Source: Flavobacterium gelidilacus DSM 15343 (GTDB taxonomy: Bacteria > Bacteroidota > Bacteroidia > Flavobacteriales > Flavobacteriaceae). From it: DNA of 64,000 bases. Where the stretch lies: positions 1 to 64,000 of the forward strand of contig NZ_AUGN01000011.1 in assembly GCF_000422685.1 (NCBI RefSeq), given 5' to 3'. This document shows positions 25,831-35,500 of this stretch, piece after piece (positions within the stretch are counted from its first letter, which is position 1; each line of letters opens with the position of its first letter). The translations under genes were made by a program, and so were the position numbers. Under the pieces are notes generated by a model. The model did not search any database. It was not told where the DNA came from and saw only the letters and a program-made list of their open reading frames with translations.

Positions 25831-26691
25831 TTAAAGCACATTCAATACTTGTTCTTTAATTTTTTCCAATTCATCTTTCATTTGCACCACTAATTTTTGC
25901 ATTTCAGTATGATTAGACTTTGAACCCATTGTATTTACTTCTCTACCAATTTCTTGTGTAATGAATCCAAGTTTTCTACCAAGAGCTTCTTCATTTTTCA
26001 TAGTTTCTAAGAAATAGTTTAAATGATTTCCTAAACGAACTCTTTCTTCAGTAATGTCATATTTTTCAAGATAAAAAATCAATTCTTGTTCAAAACGATT
26101 TTCATCTATTGTAGCTTTTAATTCTTCTAAAGCTGTGCGAAGTCTAGTTTTAACAGTTTCAACTCTTTCTGCATCATACGAAACAGCTTCATTCATTAAG
26201 TTTTCAATGTTTGAAATTCTTAACTCAAATTCTTTTTCTAAGGAAAGACCTTCATCACTTCTAAATGTTGAAATATTATCTAAAGCTTCATTAATAACTT
26301 TTTCAATTTGAAGCCATTCTGTTTTGTCTAATTCTTCACGCTCTGTTTTTAAGGAATCAGGCATTCTTACAGCCATTTTCATTAATTCAGTTTCATCCGC
26401 ATTAGGAATAACTTCTTTCATTTGATTGATGTAACCTTTTACAATAGGGACATTTATTTTAGCAGAAGTTTCTTCACCAGTTACTTCTATATATAATGAA
26501 AAATCAATTTTTCCACGTTCTAATCGTTGTGCGATAGTGTTGCGAATTTGCAATTCCATTTCTCTATAAACAGAAGGAGTTCTTACGTTTAAGTCTAATC
26601 CTTTACTGTTTAATGATTTAATTTCTACTGTTATTTTTTTGTTTGATAATTGCATAAATGCTTTACCAAAACCTGTCATTGATTGTATCAT
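25831..26691 (-). CDS. YicC/YloC family endoribonuclease-like protein
   Basis: 286 residues from the ATG at 26691, giving the family start MIQSMTGFGKA; the longer frame adds seven residues. Also present are VEIKSLNSKGLDLNVR, the acidic helical middle, and the C-terminal GRKLGFITQEIGREVNTMGS block. YicC proteins are stress-linked endoribonucleases. It lies upstream of gmk, a conserved neighbourhood. Confidence 0.94.
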   Translation of the reverse strand: MIQSMTGFGKAFMQLSNKKITVEIKSLNSKGLDLNVRTPSVYREMELQIRNTIAQRLERGKIDFSLYIEVTGEETSAKINVPIVKGYINQMKEVIPNADETELMKMAVRMPDSLKTEREELDKTEWLQIEKVINEALDNISTFRSDEGLSLEKEFELRISNIENLMNEAVSYDAERVETVKTRLRTALEELKATIDENRFEQELIFYLEKYDITEERVRLGNHLNYFLETMKNEEALGRKLGFITQEIGREVNTMGSKSNHTEMQKLVVQMKDELEKIKEQVLNVL

Positions 26692-26709
26692 AGTGTATTT
26701 TAAAGAATT

Positions 26710-26717
26710 CAAAGATA
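26710..26717 (-). promoter_or_regulatory. yicC-gmk -7 box
   Basis: TATCTTTG on the minus strand, 18 bp before the yicC start chosen here; this supports the shorter start. Confidence 0.65.
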
Positions 26718-26723
26718 ATAAAA

Positions 26724-26744
26724 AGTGTTCAGTCTTTAGTTTTT
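26724..26744 (+). repeat. Short heptad-period array 8
   Basis: AGT at 26724, 26731 and 26738 (period 7), then out of phase. It abuts the stop of the EamA gene. Confidence 0.5.
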
Positions 26745-27643
26745 TACTCGTCAGTAGTTTTTAGGTTCTTTTTATGAGTAACTAAATACACTCCAACAAA
26801 AATTAAAATTGCTGAAATTACCTTAATAAAATTAAGCTCATCTTTTTGAAGACTAATTGCAATTATGGAAGCAAATAAAGGTTGTAAATAAATAAAAACA
26901 GATAAAGTTGTAGGTTTAAGTTCTTTCATTGCCATCAGGTTAATTAAATAAGCTAAGAAAGTTGTGAACAAGACTACAAAACCAATATTATAATAAATGT
27001 TTGTTGGAATGCTTTCCCAATTAATTTCTATAAATTCTTGATAGCCAAAAGGAATTACAAACAATAATCCGAAAGTATAAATCCACTTGATAAACGTAAA
27101 AGCATGATATTTAGTAATCAGTTTTTTGATAATGATTAAATAAACGGCATAAGCAGAAGCATTAATAAAAACCAAAAAATTGCCAAAACCAGCATCTGGA
27201 CTATTTTCAATATCTTTTCCATAAAGGATTAAAATTGAAGTTCCGGTAAGTCCAATAAATATTCCAAGGACTTTTTTGAGTTTAATTTTTTCTTTTAGTA
27301 GAATTGCCGATAAAATCAAAACCAAAATAGGAGCAGTAACCATAATTACTGATGCACTAATCGGTGAAGTCATGCTTAATCCCTTAAAAAAAGTCAGTTG
27401 ATTTATCGCAACACCAAATAAAGCAGCTGCAATTATTCTTGGAAAATCATTTAAAGCAATTTTTTCTTTCGGACCAAAAAAGGTTAAGAGCCAAAATAAA
27501 AAAGCACCACCAATGGCTCTTATTAAAATAAAGCCATAAGGTTTTACATAAGTAGGCATAACTTCTTTAGCAAAAATAAAAGTTGCACCATAAATTAAAG
27601 CGACAAATGTTGCGCCAATTAAGGCTAAGATCCTTTTAGACAT
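26744..27643 (-). CDS. EamA/DMT-superfamily transporter
   Basis: 299 residues with ten hydrophobic segments in two repeats of the EamA fold (ALIGATFVALIYGATFIFAK in the first, and the second starting NFLVFINASAYAVYLIIIKK). The substrate is unknown; relatives export metabolites. Its start overlaps the end of the ArsC-like gene by 8 bp. Confidence 0.9.
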   Translation of the reverse strand: MSKRILALIGATFVALIYGATFIFAKEVMPTYVKPYGFILIRAIGGAFLFWLLTFFGPKEKIALNDFPRIIAAALFGVAINQLTFFKGLSMTSPISASVIMVTAPILVLILSAILLKEKIKLKKVLGIFIGLTGTSILILYGKDIENSPDAGFGNFLVFINASAYAVYLIIIKKLITKYHAFTFIKWIYTFGLLFVIPFGYQEFIEINWESIPTNIYYNIGFVVLFTTFLAYLINLMAMKELKPTTLSVFIYLQPLFASIIAISLQKDELNFIKVISAILIFVGVYLVTHKKNLKTTDE

Positions 27644-27992
27644 TTTTTAAAGTCTTCATTAATTTTAAAATATTAGGTTGTGTGTTTCCTATAAATATTT
27701 CATTTTTAATTATAAAAACTGGTCGACTTAAAAAGGTATAATGTTCTAAAATTAAGGCTTTGTAATCGTCTTCAGTCAGTTTTTGATTTTTTAAACCTCG
27801 TTCTTTATATAATTGAGCTCTTTTGCTAAATAAGGCTTCATAGCTTCCTGCTAATTCTCGCATTTGTTCTAGTTCTTCAACTGTAATTTTATCTTGTCTG
27901 ATGTCTTGAAATTCTAATTCAATTCCTTTTGGTAAAGATTTAATGATTTTTCTACAAGTATCACATGAAGCTAAGTAGTATATTTTATCCAT
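27636..27992 (-). CDS. ArsC/Spx-family thioredoxin-like protein
   Basis: 118 residues. YYLASCDTCRKIIKSLPKG holds the N-terminal CxxC, followed by the helical insert and FLSRPVFIIKNEIFIG, matching the RPV/I block of ArsC-like reductases. It could be an arsenate-reductase-like oxidoreductase or an Spx-type redox protein. No arsenic resistance genes lie nearby, so arsenate reduction is not supported by context. Confidence 0.85.
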   Translation of the reverse strand: MDKIYYLASCDTCRKIIKSLPKGIELEFQDIRQDKITVEELEQMRELAGSYEALFSKRAQLYKERGLKNQKLTEDDYKALILEHYTFLSRPVFIIKNEIFIGNTQPNILKLMKTLKNV

Positions 27993-28017
27993 TTGGTCTA
28001 AAATTTTAATTTGAATG

Positions 28018-28025
28018 CAAAAATA
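28018..28025 (-). promoter_or_regulatory. -7 box of the ArsC-EamA unit
   Basis: TATTTTTG on the minus strand, 25 bp before the ATG. Confidence 0.55.
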
Positions 28026-28072
28026 CGGTAGTTATTGTCTTTAAAATAATTATTTTTAACAAAATTCTACAA

Positions 28073-29218
28073 ATGAAATTCAATACTAAAACCATACACG
28101 GTGGTCAACATCACGAAAAATCAACGGGTTCAGTAATGACTCCGATTTTTCAAACCTCAACTTTTGCACAAACAAGTCCAGGTAAACCAATTGGTGATTA
28201 CGAATACGCAAGAGCTTCAAATCCAACTAGAACGGCTTTAGAAGATTCATTGGCAAGTTTAGAAAACGGAACAAGAGGTTTAGCTTTTGCTTCGGGTTTG
28301 GCAGCTATAGATGCTGTAATGAAAATTCTAAAACCAGGTGATGAAGTTGTTGCTACGGACAATTTATATGGTGGAACTTATAGAATGTTTACTAAAGTAT
28401 ATCAAGACTTTGGAATAAAATTTCATTTTGTAGACATGACGAATTTAGAAAAATTCGAATCCTTAATAAATGAAAATACAAAGTTAGTTTGGCTCGAAAC
28501 ACCTACAAATCCTTTAATGAAATTAGTAGATATAGCTGAGATTTCAAAGATTACAAAAAAACATAAATTGCTTTTAGCAGTTGACAATACTTTTGCAACT
28601 CCTTATTTACAAAAACCTTTAGATTTAGGTGCTGAAATTGTAATGCATTCAGCAACAAAATATTTAGGAGGACATTCAGATGTTATGGCTGGTGCTTTAA
28701 TTGTAAAAGATAAAGAACTTGGTGAAAAATTACATTTTGCTCAATTTGCAACCGGTGGAATATTAGGGCCAATGGATAGTTTTTTAATTTTAAGAGGAAT
28801 CAAAACCTTACATTTGAGAATGCAACGTCATTGTGAAAATGGAATAAAAGTAGCCGAATACTTAAGCTCACATTCAGCAGTTAAAAGAGTTTATTATCCT
28901 GGATTAGAAAGTCATCCAAATCATGATATTGCTAAAAAACAAATGATTGGTGGTTTTGGTGGAATGGTTTCCTTTACTTTCAAATCTGGAAAAATGGAAG
29001 ATGCTGTTGCTTTTTTCGAAAAATTAAAAGTATTCACTTTAGCTGAATCTTTAGGCGGAGTAGAATCTTTGGCAAATCATTCAGCCACAATGACTCACGG
29101 TTCTTTAACCAAAGAAGAAAGAGCAGAAATTGGAATTACAGATGATTTAGTTCGTTTAAGCGTTGGAGTAGAAGATATTGATGATTTATTGGCTGATTTA
29201 AAGCAAGCTTTAGCTTAA
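28073..29218 (+). CDS. Cystathionine gamma-synthase/lyase family PLP enzyme
   Basis: 381 residues. Cys/Met metabolism PLP family: TKTIHGGQHHEKSTGSVMTP, YEYARASNPTRTALEDSLA, ASGLAAIDAVM, YGGTYRMF, VWLETPTNPL, and the PLP lysine in MHSATKYLGGHSDVMAGAL. C-terminal ESLGGVESLANHSATMTH is typical of gamma-lyase/synthase. Whether it makes cystathionine or cleaves it cannot be told from sequence alone; metB or a cth-like gene are both possible. It stands alone with a terminator behind it. Confidence 0.93.
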   Translation: MKFNTKTIHGGQHHEKSTGSVMTPIFQTSTFAQTSPGKPIGDYEYARASNPTRTALEDSLASLENGTRGLAFASGLAAIDAVMKILKPGDEVVATDNLYGGTYRMFTKVYQDFGIKFHFVDMTNLEKFESLINENTKLVWLETPTNPLMKLVDIAEISKITKKHKLLLAVDNTFATPYLQKPLDLGAEIVMHSATKYLGGHSDVMAGALIVKDKELGEKLHFAQFATGGILGPMDSFLILRGIKTLHLRMQRHCENGIKVAEYLSSHSAVKRVYYPGLESHPNHDIAKKQMIGGFGGMVSFTFKSGKMEDAVAFFEKLKVFTLAESLGGVESLANHSATMTHGSLTKEERAEIGITDDLVRLSVGVEDIDDLLADLKQALA

Positions 29219-29233
29219 TAAAAAACATTTTTA

Positions 29234-29266
29234 AACCATCATTACCCAGTAGTGATGGTTTTTTTC
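29234..29266. terminator. Terminator after the PLP enzyme gene
   Basis: CCATCATTAC pairs with GTAGTGATGG (one G-T), followed by a T-run. It overlaps the last codons of the convergent DUF3078 gene. Confidence 0.85.
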
Positions 29267-30210
29267 TTAAATTCATATACAATGCCAATTCCCATAATTT
29301 GTTTCAATTGAATTTTTGGCCCAGAAATTACTTGCATATTATCTTCTTGTTTTTTTGTTTTAATATCATCATCGTAGATTAATTGTGTTCCGATACTTGC
29401 TTTTACATATTCATTTACTGTCATTTCAAACTGTATTTGCCAATTAACATCTATGTTTCCAAAATGGTTTAAATAATCAGAATATAAAGAAATGCGATTC
29501 TCAAACATAATGTTTTTATAAATTTCTGTTTCCCATTCATTAGTAACTAAAACACCTAACTCGGTTCTTGATTTTTTTCCTAAAGAAACTATATTCCCAT
29601 TTTCATCATAAATTGCTTTGTTTACCCCAAAAGCACCTTCATTTGCTAGCCTTTGATTAAGAACTAAAGTTGTTTTATGAGTTAAAGGAGATAAATAAAA
29701 TCTAAGATGTTCTTTTTTGTTAAAGTATTCAGCACCAATTCCTAAGAAAAAATAAGCTGGTGCAAAAGGTGCAGAAATAGAAACATCGGTATTTGGATAA
29801 GCATATCCATTGTAAAATTGTGTGTTAAAATTAAATTTTCCGGCATAAAACCATTTTGAGATAGTATCATTCCTAAAAGAAACTGTTGAGTTAATTTGTA
29901 ATTGATCATCTGTCTTTCTCAACTCTTGTCCTTCTTGTTTATTTATTCCATATCGAAAAATCAATTCGTTATCCCAATTAAGTCTATCAATACTATAATC
30001 TCTTTTGAAATTTCCTTTTAATAATCCTGAAATCGAATTGTTCCCACCAGCATTCCAGTTTACAAATGAAATTTGAGAAATATCAAAACCAACTTTATTT
30101 TTTGATATCCAATTTGATGTTGTATCAGGTAATTTTGTTCTTATTACTTGAGAAAAACCAATTTGAAATAGAAATAATGAGGCTATGATAAATATTATTT
30201 TTTTAAACAT
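29242..30210 (-). CDS. DUF3078 family outer-membrane-associated protein
   Basis: 322 residues. Signal peptide (MFKKIIFIIASLFLFQIGFSQ) then the DUF3078 pattern: GFDISQISFVNWNAGGNNSI, then alternating amphipathic strands up to GIVYEFKKK. It looks like a beta-barrel or beta-rich exported protein of unknown role. It follows dxs by 2 bp on the same strand, so the two are co-transcribed, but a functional link to isoprenoid synthesis is not evident. Confidence 0.87.
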   Translation of the reverse strand: MFKKIIFIIASLFLFQIGFSQVIRTKLPDTTSNWISKNKVGFDISQISFVNWNAGGNNSISGLLKGNFKRDYSIDRLNWDNELIFRYGINKQEGQELRKTDDQLQINSTVSFRNDTISKWFYAGKFNFNTQFYNGYAYPNTDVSISAPFAPAYFFLGIGAEYFNKKEHLRFYLSPLTHKTTLVLNQRLANEGAFGVNKAIYDENGNIVSLGKKSRTELGVLVTNEWETEIYKNIMFENRISLYSDYLNHFGNIDVNWQIQFEMTVNEYVKASIGTQLIYDDDIKTKKQEDNMQVISGPKIQLKQIMGIGIVYEFKKKTITTG

Positions 30211-30212
30211 GT

Positions 30213-31982
30213 TTATATAGTACTAATAGTTTTTAATATAGATATAACGTCAATTTTGCAAATCTGTTGTAATTCATCAACGCTTCCTTGTTCAATAAAA
30301 GTATCAGGAATGCCTAAATTAACAATTTTGTTAGTATAAGTATTTGAAGTAGCAAACGAATTTATTAAACTACCAAATCCTCCAATAATAACGCCATCTT
30401 CAATTGTAATTATTTTAGAGTGCATTTTAAAAATTTCATTTAAGGTCTTTTCGTCAATAGGTTTTATAAATGGAAAATGATAGTGCGATATTTTATTGGT
30501 TTTATTTAATTCAGCAATAGCTTTTTCTACATTTGAAGCCATAATTCCAGTTGAAAGAATTGCTATTTCAGAACCTTTTTTCAAACATTTAGCTTTGCCG
30601 ATTTCAATAATCTCAAAAGGGTTTTTCCAATCCACAATTTCTCCTCTTCCTCTTGGATAACGAATTGCAATCGGATGATTTAATCCTAAAGAAGCTGTAT
30701 ACATGATGTTTCTTAATTCTATTGCGTCTTTTGGGGCATAAATTATTAAATTAGGAATACAATTTAAATAAGCAATGTCAAAAACACCATGATGTGTTGC
30801 TCCATCTTCTCCAACTAAACCTGCTCTATCTAAACAAAAAATAACAGGTAAATTTTGCAAAGCCACATCGTGAATAATTTGATCATAAGCACGCTGCATA
30901 AAAGTGGAATAAATATTGCAAAAAACCACCATGCCTTGCGTTGCCATTCCAGCAGCTAAAGTTACAGCATGTTGTTCTGCAATTCCGACATCAAAAGCTC
31001 TTTCAGGAAACGCTTCCATCATGTATTTCATAGAACTTCCGCTTGGCATTGCAGGTGTAATTCCAATTATTTTCTCATTCGTTTCAGCTAATTCAACTAA
31101 AGTTAAACCAAATACATCTTGAAATTTCGGAGGTAAATTTTCTTCATTTTTTGGGTGAATTTTTCCAGTTTTAGCTTCAAACTTTCCTGGAGCATGATAT
31201 TTAACTTGATCTTTTTCAGCTAATTCTAATCCTTTCCCTTTAAGTGTAATAACATGAAGGAATTTTGGACCTTTAATTTTTTTTAGTCGCTCTAATTCGG
31301 CTAATAATTTTGGTAAATCATGACCGTCAATTGGTCCTGAATAATCAAAATTTAAGGATTTTATTATATTATTTTGTTTTGGATTTTTCCCTTCTTTTAC
31401 AGCTGTCAAATAATTTTTTAAAGCACCAACGCTTGGATCAATTCCAATGGCATTGTCATTTAAAATCACTAATAAATTAGCATCAGTAACTCCAGCGTGA
31501 TTTAAGCCTTCAAAAGCCATTCCACTTGCTATAGAAGCATCACCAATTACGGCAATATGTTGTTTTTCAAAATCACCTTTTAGTTTAGAAGCAATTGCCA
31601 TTCCCAAAGCTGCCGAAATTGAAGTTGAAGAATGTCCAACACCAAAAGTATCATATTCGCTTTCACTTCTTTTAGGAAAACCCGAAATTCCGTTTAAAGT
31701 TCTATTGGTTTCAAAAACATCTCTTCTTCCCGTTAAAATTTTGTGTCCATAAGCTTGATGACCAACATCCCAAACTAATAAATCTTTAGGTGTATTGAAA
31801 ATATAATGTATAGCAATAGTCAATTCTATAACACCTAAACTTGCTCCCAAATGGCCTTCTCTTTGTGAAATAACATCAATGATGAATTCGCGCAATTCTT
31901 TAGCCAAATGAGGAAGTTGATCTGGAGAAAGTTTCTTCAAATCTTTAGGATTGTTAATATGTGAAAGTAAATTTTCCTTCAT
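30213..31982 (-). CDS. dxs: 1-Deoxy-D-xylulose-5-phosphate synthase
   Basis: 589 residues, at the short end for the family. Thiamine-diphosphate motif GDASIASGMAFEGLNHAG with NDN, DVGHQAYGHKILTGR, FGVGHSSTSISAALGMA, and the transketolase-like block DVGIAEQHAVTLAAGMA. It condenses pyruvate and glyceraldehyde-3-phosphate, the first step of the MEP pathway, and depends on TPP, the ligand of the riboswitch at 58185. The closest -7 match upstream (TACTTTTG, 31994-31987) lies only 5 bp before the ATG, which would imply a leaderless transcript. Confidence 0.96.
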   Translation of the reverse strand: MKENLLSHINNPKDLKKLSPDQLPHLAKELREFIIDVISQREGHLGASLGVIELTIAIHYIFNTPKDLLVWDVGHQAYGHKILTGRRDVFETNRTLNGISGFPKRSESEYDTFGVGHSSTSISAALGMAIASKLKGDFEKQHIAVIGDASIASGMAFEGLNHAGVTDANLLVILNDNAIGIDPSVGALKNYLTAVKEGKNPKQNNIIKSLNFDYSGPIDGHDLPKLLAELERLKKIKGPKFLHVITLKGKGLELAEKDQVKYHAPGKFEAKTGKIHPKNEENLPPKFQDVFGLTLVELAETNEKIIGITPAMPSGSSMKYMMEAFPERAFDVGIAEQHAVTLAAGMATQGMVVFCNIYSTFMQRAYDQIIHDVALQNLPVIFCLDRAGLVGEDGATHHGVFDIAYLNCIPNLIIYAPKDAIELRNIMYTASLGLNHPIAIRYPRGRGEIVDWKNPFEIIEIGKAKCLKKGSEIAILSTGIMASNVEKAIAELNKTNKISHYHFPFIKPIDEKTLNEIFKMHSKIITIEDGVIIGGFGSLINSFATSNTYTNKIVNLGIPDTFIEQGSVDELQQICKIDVISILKTISTI

Positions 31983-32016
31983 TTGACAAAAGTACTAACT
32001 TGAAATTGTATTTTTG
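31982..32016 (+). promoter_or_regulatory. tadA promoter
   Basis: TTTG at 31982-31985, 23 bp, TATTTTTG at 32009-32016, six bases before the tadA ATG. Confidence 0.5.
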
Positions 32017-32021
32017 CTATT

Positions 32022-32462
32022 ATGATAGATATTTTCACCGACGATTATTTTATGAAGAAAGCTTTGCAAGAAGCTGAAACGGCTTTTGAAAAAGGAGAAA
32101 TTCCTGTTGGAGCAATAATTGTTATAGATAATAAAGTCATTGCAAGAAGTCATAACCTAACAGAATTGCTTAACGATGTTACAGCTCATGCTGAAATGCA
32201 AGCCATTACAAGCGCAGCAAATTTCATTGGCGGTAAATATTTAAAAGGCTGCACACTTTATGTTACTTTAGAACCTTGTCAAATGTGTGCTGGTGCTTTA
32301 TATTGGAGTCAAATTTCAAAAATTGTTTACGGAGCTTCCGATGAAAATAGAGGTTTTGTAAAAATGGGAACACAATTACACCCCAAAACTGAAGTTGTAA
32401 GTGGAGTTTTAGAAAAAGATTGCTCACTGTTGATTAGAGCTTTTTTTAGAATGAAAAGATAA
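32022..32462 (+). CDS. tadA: tRNA-adenosine deaminase (nucleoside deaminase family)
   Basis: 146 residues. Zinc/catalytic signature HAEMQAI and PCQMCAGALYWS, with EIPVGAIIV and the C-terminal FFRMKR typical of TadA. It converts A34 to inosine in tRNA-Arg(ACG). A guanine-deaminase-like function is an alternative for some paralogues, but the size and C-terminus favour TadA. Divergent from dxs with 39 bp between starts. Confidence 0.92.
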   Translation: MIDIFTDDYFMKKALQEAETAFEKGEIPVGAIIVIDNKVIARSHNLTELLNDVTAHAEMQAITSAANFIGGKYLKGCTLYVTLEPCQMCAGALYWSQISKIVYGASDENRGFVKMGTQLHPKTEVVSGVLEKDCSLLIRAFFRMKR

Positions 32463-32510
32463 TTTTTGTAAGTTAAACTTTAAATAATTTTTATATCTTT
32501 AGACAATAAT

Positions 32511-32534
32511 AAACTCAATGTTAGAGTTTTTTTT
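32511..32534 (+). terminator. Terminator-like hairpin between tadA and the macroglobulin gene
   Basis: AAACTC pairs with GAGTTT around a 7-base loop, followed by further T. The short stem may terminate tadA or attenuate the next gene. Confidence 0.6.
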
Positions 32535-32563
32535 ATAAAATAAATCTTTTAAAAATCAGTGGT

Positions 32564-35500
32564 ATGAAGTTAAATCGCTATTTACAGTTAATCGTATTGT
32601 TAATTGTGAGTTACTCTTGTGGTAAAAAATCAGAAAATTTCAATTCAGATTTTAATTTGTATAAAGATTATATTCTTAATTTTAGTTCTGGATTAGTTTC
32701 TACGGAGACCGATTTTAGAGTTGTTTTAGCTTTTGATAATAAAGAATGGACGCCAAATGAGGAATTAGACAGTGATTTATTTTCCATAAGTCCAAATGTT
32801 TCTGGAAAAGTAGTAGCTCTTTCTTCAAATACAGTTGCTTTTATTCCTTCAGAAAAGCTAGAACAAGATACAGAATATCAAATTACTTTTCATTTAGATG
32901 AGGTAAAAGATGTTCCAAGTAAATTAGAAGAATTCAATTTTACAGTAAAAACAATAAAACAAGACTTTTTAGTAAAAACACTTGATCTACAATCGTATAG
33001 CAAAGAATACCAATATCTTAATGGAATAATATCTTTTAGTGATGGCATTGATTTAGAGTTAGCAAAAAAAATTATTAAAGCCAATCAAGGTGATAAAGAT
33101 TTGAAGATAAAATTTGATAAAGACTTATCAAATCCAAAAGAATATAAATTTGTTATTGATAGTATTCAACGTAAAGTAGAAGACAGTAAGATCAATATTT
33201 TATGGGATGGTTCAGTTTTGAATATTGATCAAAAAGGTGATGTTGATTTTGAAATTCCTGGAAAAAACAATTTTAAAGTTATTTTAGCTCAAATCCAACA
33301 AGATAATGCGCAAGTTTTATTGATAAATTTTTCTGATCCTATTAAAAAAGGTCAAAATTTAGAGGGTTTAGTCCAAGTGGAATCAGCGTCAAATTTAAAA
33401 TTCGCAACAGCAGGAAACCTTCTAAAAGTATTTTTTACTGAATCTTTGAAAGGAGAATTGTTAGTCGAAGTTTTTCAAGGCATTCAAAGCGAAGATGGCT
33501 TTAAAATGAAATACGATTTTTCAGAAAAAGTTACTTTTGATCAAGTAAAACCTGAAATTAGATTTGTAAAAAGTGGAACAATTTTACCAAGTTCAAATAA
33601 CTTAAAAATTAATTTTGAGGCAGTTAATCTAAAAGCTGTTGATGTAAAAGTATATCAAATTTATAAAAATAATATCTTACAATTTTTACAATATAATGAA
33701 TTAAACGGAAGTCAAAACCTCAGGAATGTAGCACAGCCAATTGCAAAACAAACTATAACTTTAAAAACAAACAATTTAGTAAATTATGGCGATTGGAGTG
33801 CTTATGCGTTAGATTTGTCTAAAATAATTGCAGTTGATCCAGGTTCAATTTATAGAGTAGAATTAACTTATAAAAAGAAATACTCATTATATAAATGTGC
33901 TTCAACAGTTATAGAGGAAGAAGAAGAGGAAATTGCAGATGAAGATGAAGTGCGTTCGAACCAATATTATTATGATGATTACTATTATGACGATTACAAT
34001 TGGAATGAAAGAGATGATCCGTGTTCAAATTCATACTATTATAATAACAAAATTTTTACCAATGTAATTGCAACAGACCTAGGAGTAATTGCCAAAAGAG
34101 GAGAAAACGGTTCTTACTTTTTTGCTGTAAATAACATCATTACAACAGAACCTGTCGCTGGAGCTGTTATTGATTTATACAACTTTCAACAACAAAAATT
34201 AGCAACTATAAAAACGGATGCACAAGGTTTGGTAAATGCAGATATTGCTAAATATGCGTATTTTGCTATAGTGACGAATGACAACAATACAACTTATGTT
34301 AAATTAGATGAAGGGCAATCACTATCGGTAAGTAACTTTGATGTTGGAGGAGAGCAATTACAAAAAGGATTGAAAGGTTATATTTATGGAGAAAGAGGAG
34401 TCTGGCGACCAGGTGATACGTTGCATATTGCTTTTATGTTGAATGACAACGAAAGTAAATTAGAAAAAACGCATCCTATAAAATTTAAATTATCAAATCC
34501 GCAAGGAAAAGCAATGTATGTCGCAGTTCAGAAATATAATGAAACCAACCATTATAAGTTTAAAGTAGTTACCAAAGATTCTGATATTACAGGAAATTGG
34601 GAAGCTAAAATATCAATTGGTGGCGTTCATTTTTACAAAAGCATTAAGATTGAAACCATTAAACCCAATCGTCTAAAAATCAAAAACAGTTTTGCTGACG
34701 GAAATTTATCAGGCAATAAACCAAACAACGGAACTATTCAAGTGGCTTGGTTACATGGTGCGATTGCAAAAAACTTAAAGGTTGATATGCAGGCTAAATT
34801 TTTGCAACAGGTAACAGCTTTTAAAGGGTATGCAAAGTATGATTTTGATGATGATGTAAGAAGTTTTTCATCTGAAGAAGTAAATGTGTTTTCGGGAAAA
34901 GTCGATGATTTTGGAAAAACAAATGTTACCATACAGCCTAAAATTAATAATCAAGCACCAGGAAAATTAAAAGTAGTTTTTCAAACTAAAGCTTATGAAA
35001 ACGGAGGTGATTTCAGTACAGACGTTGTAACGGCAACTTATTCACCATTCAAGACTTATGTCGGAATAAAAAGTCCAGAACCCAACAAATACGGAATGTT
35101 AGAAACCGAAAAAATGAATCGTTTTGATATCGTTTCTGTAGATGAAAATGGAAAACCAAAAGCAGTCAAAAATCTTGAAGTACGAGTGTATAAAGTTGAT
35201 TGGCGTTGGTGGTGGAACAGTTCAGGTGATGATTTATCAAGATATAATTCTTCGCAAGTCACAACGGCTTATAAAAATTTTAATGTAAGTACAAATGCTG
35301 CAGGAAAAGGGAGTGTTCAATTTGAAGTCTCAGAAAATGACTGGGGAAGATATTTAATTAGAGTAGTCGATAATGAAGGTGGTCACGCAACCAGTAAAAC
35401 TGAAATTATAGATTGGCCAATTTGGTCTGGAAAATCGAAAACGGGTGATGCTTCAACAGCAAATATGTTGGTTTTTACTTCTGATAAAACAAAATATGCC

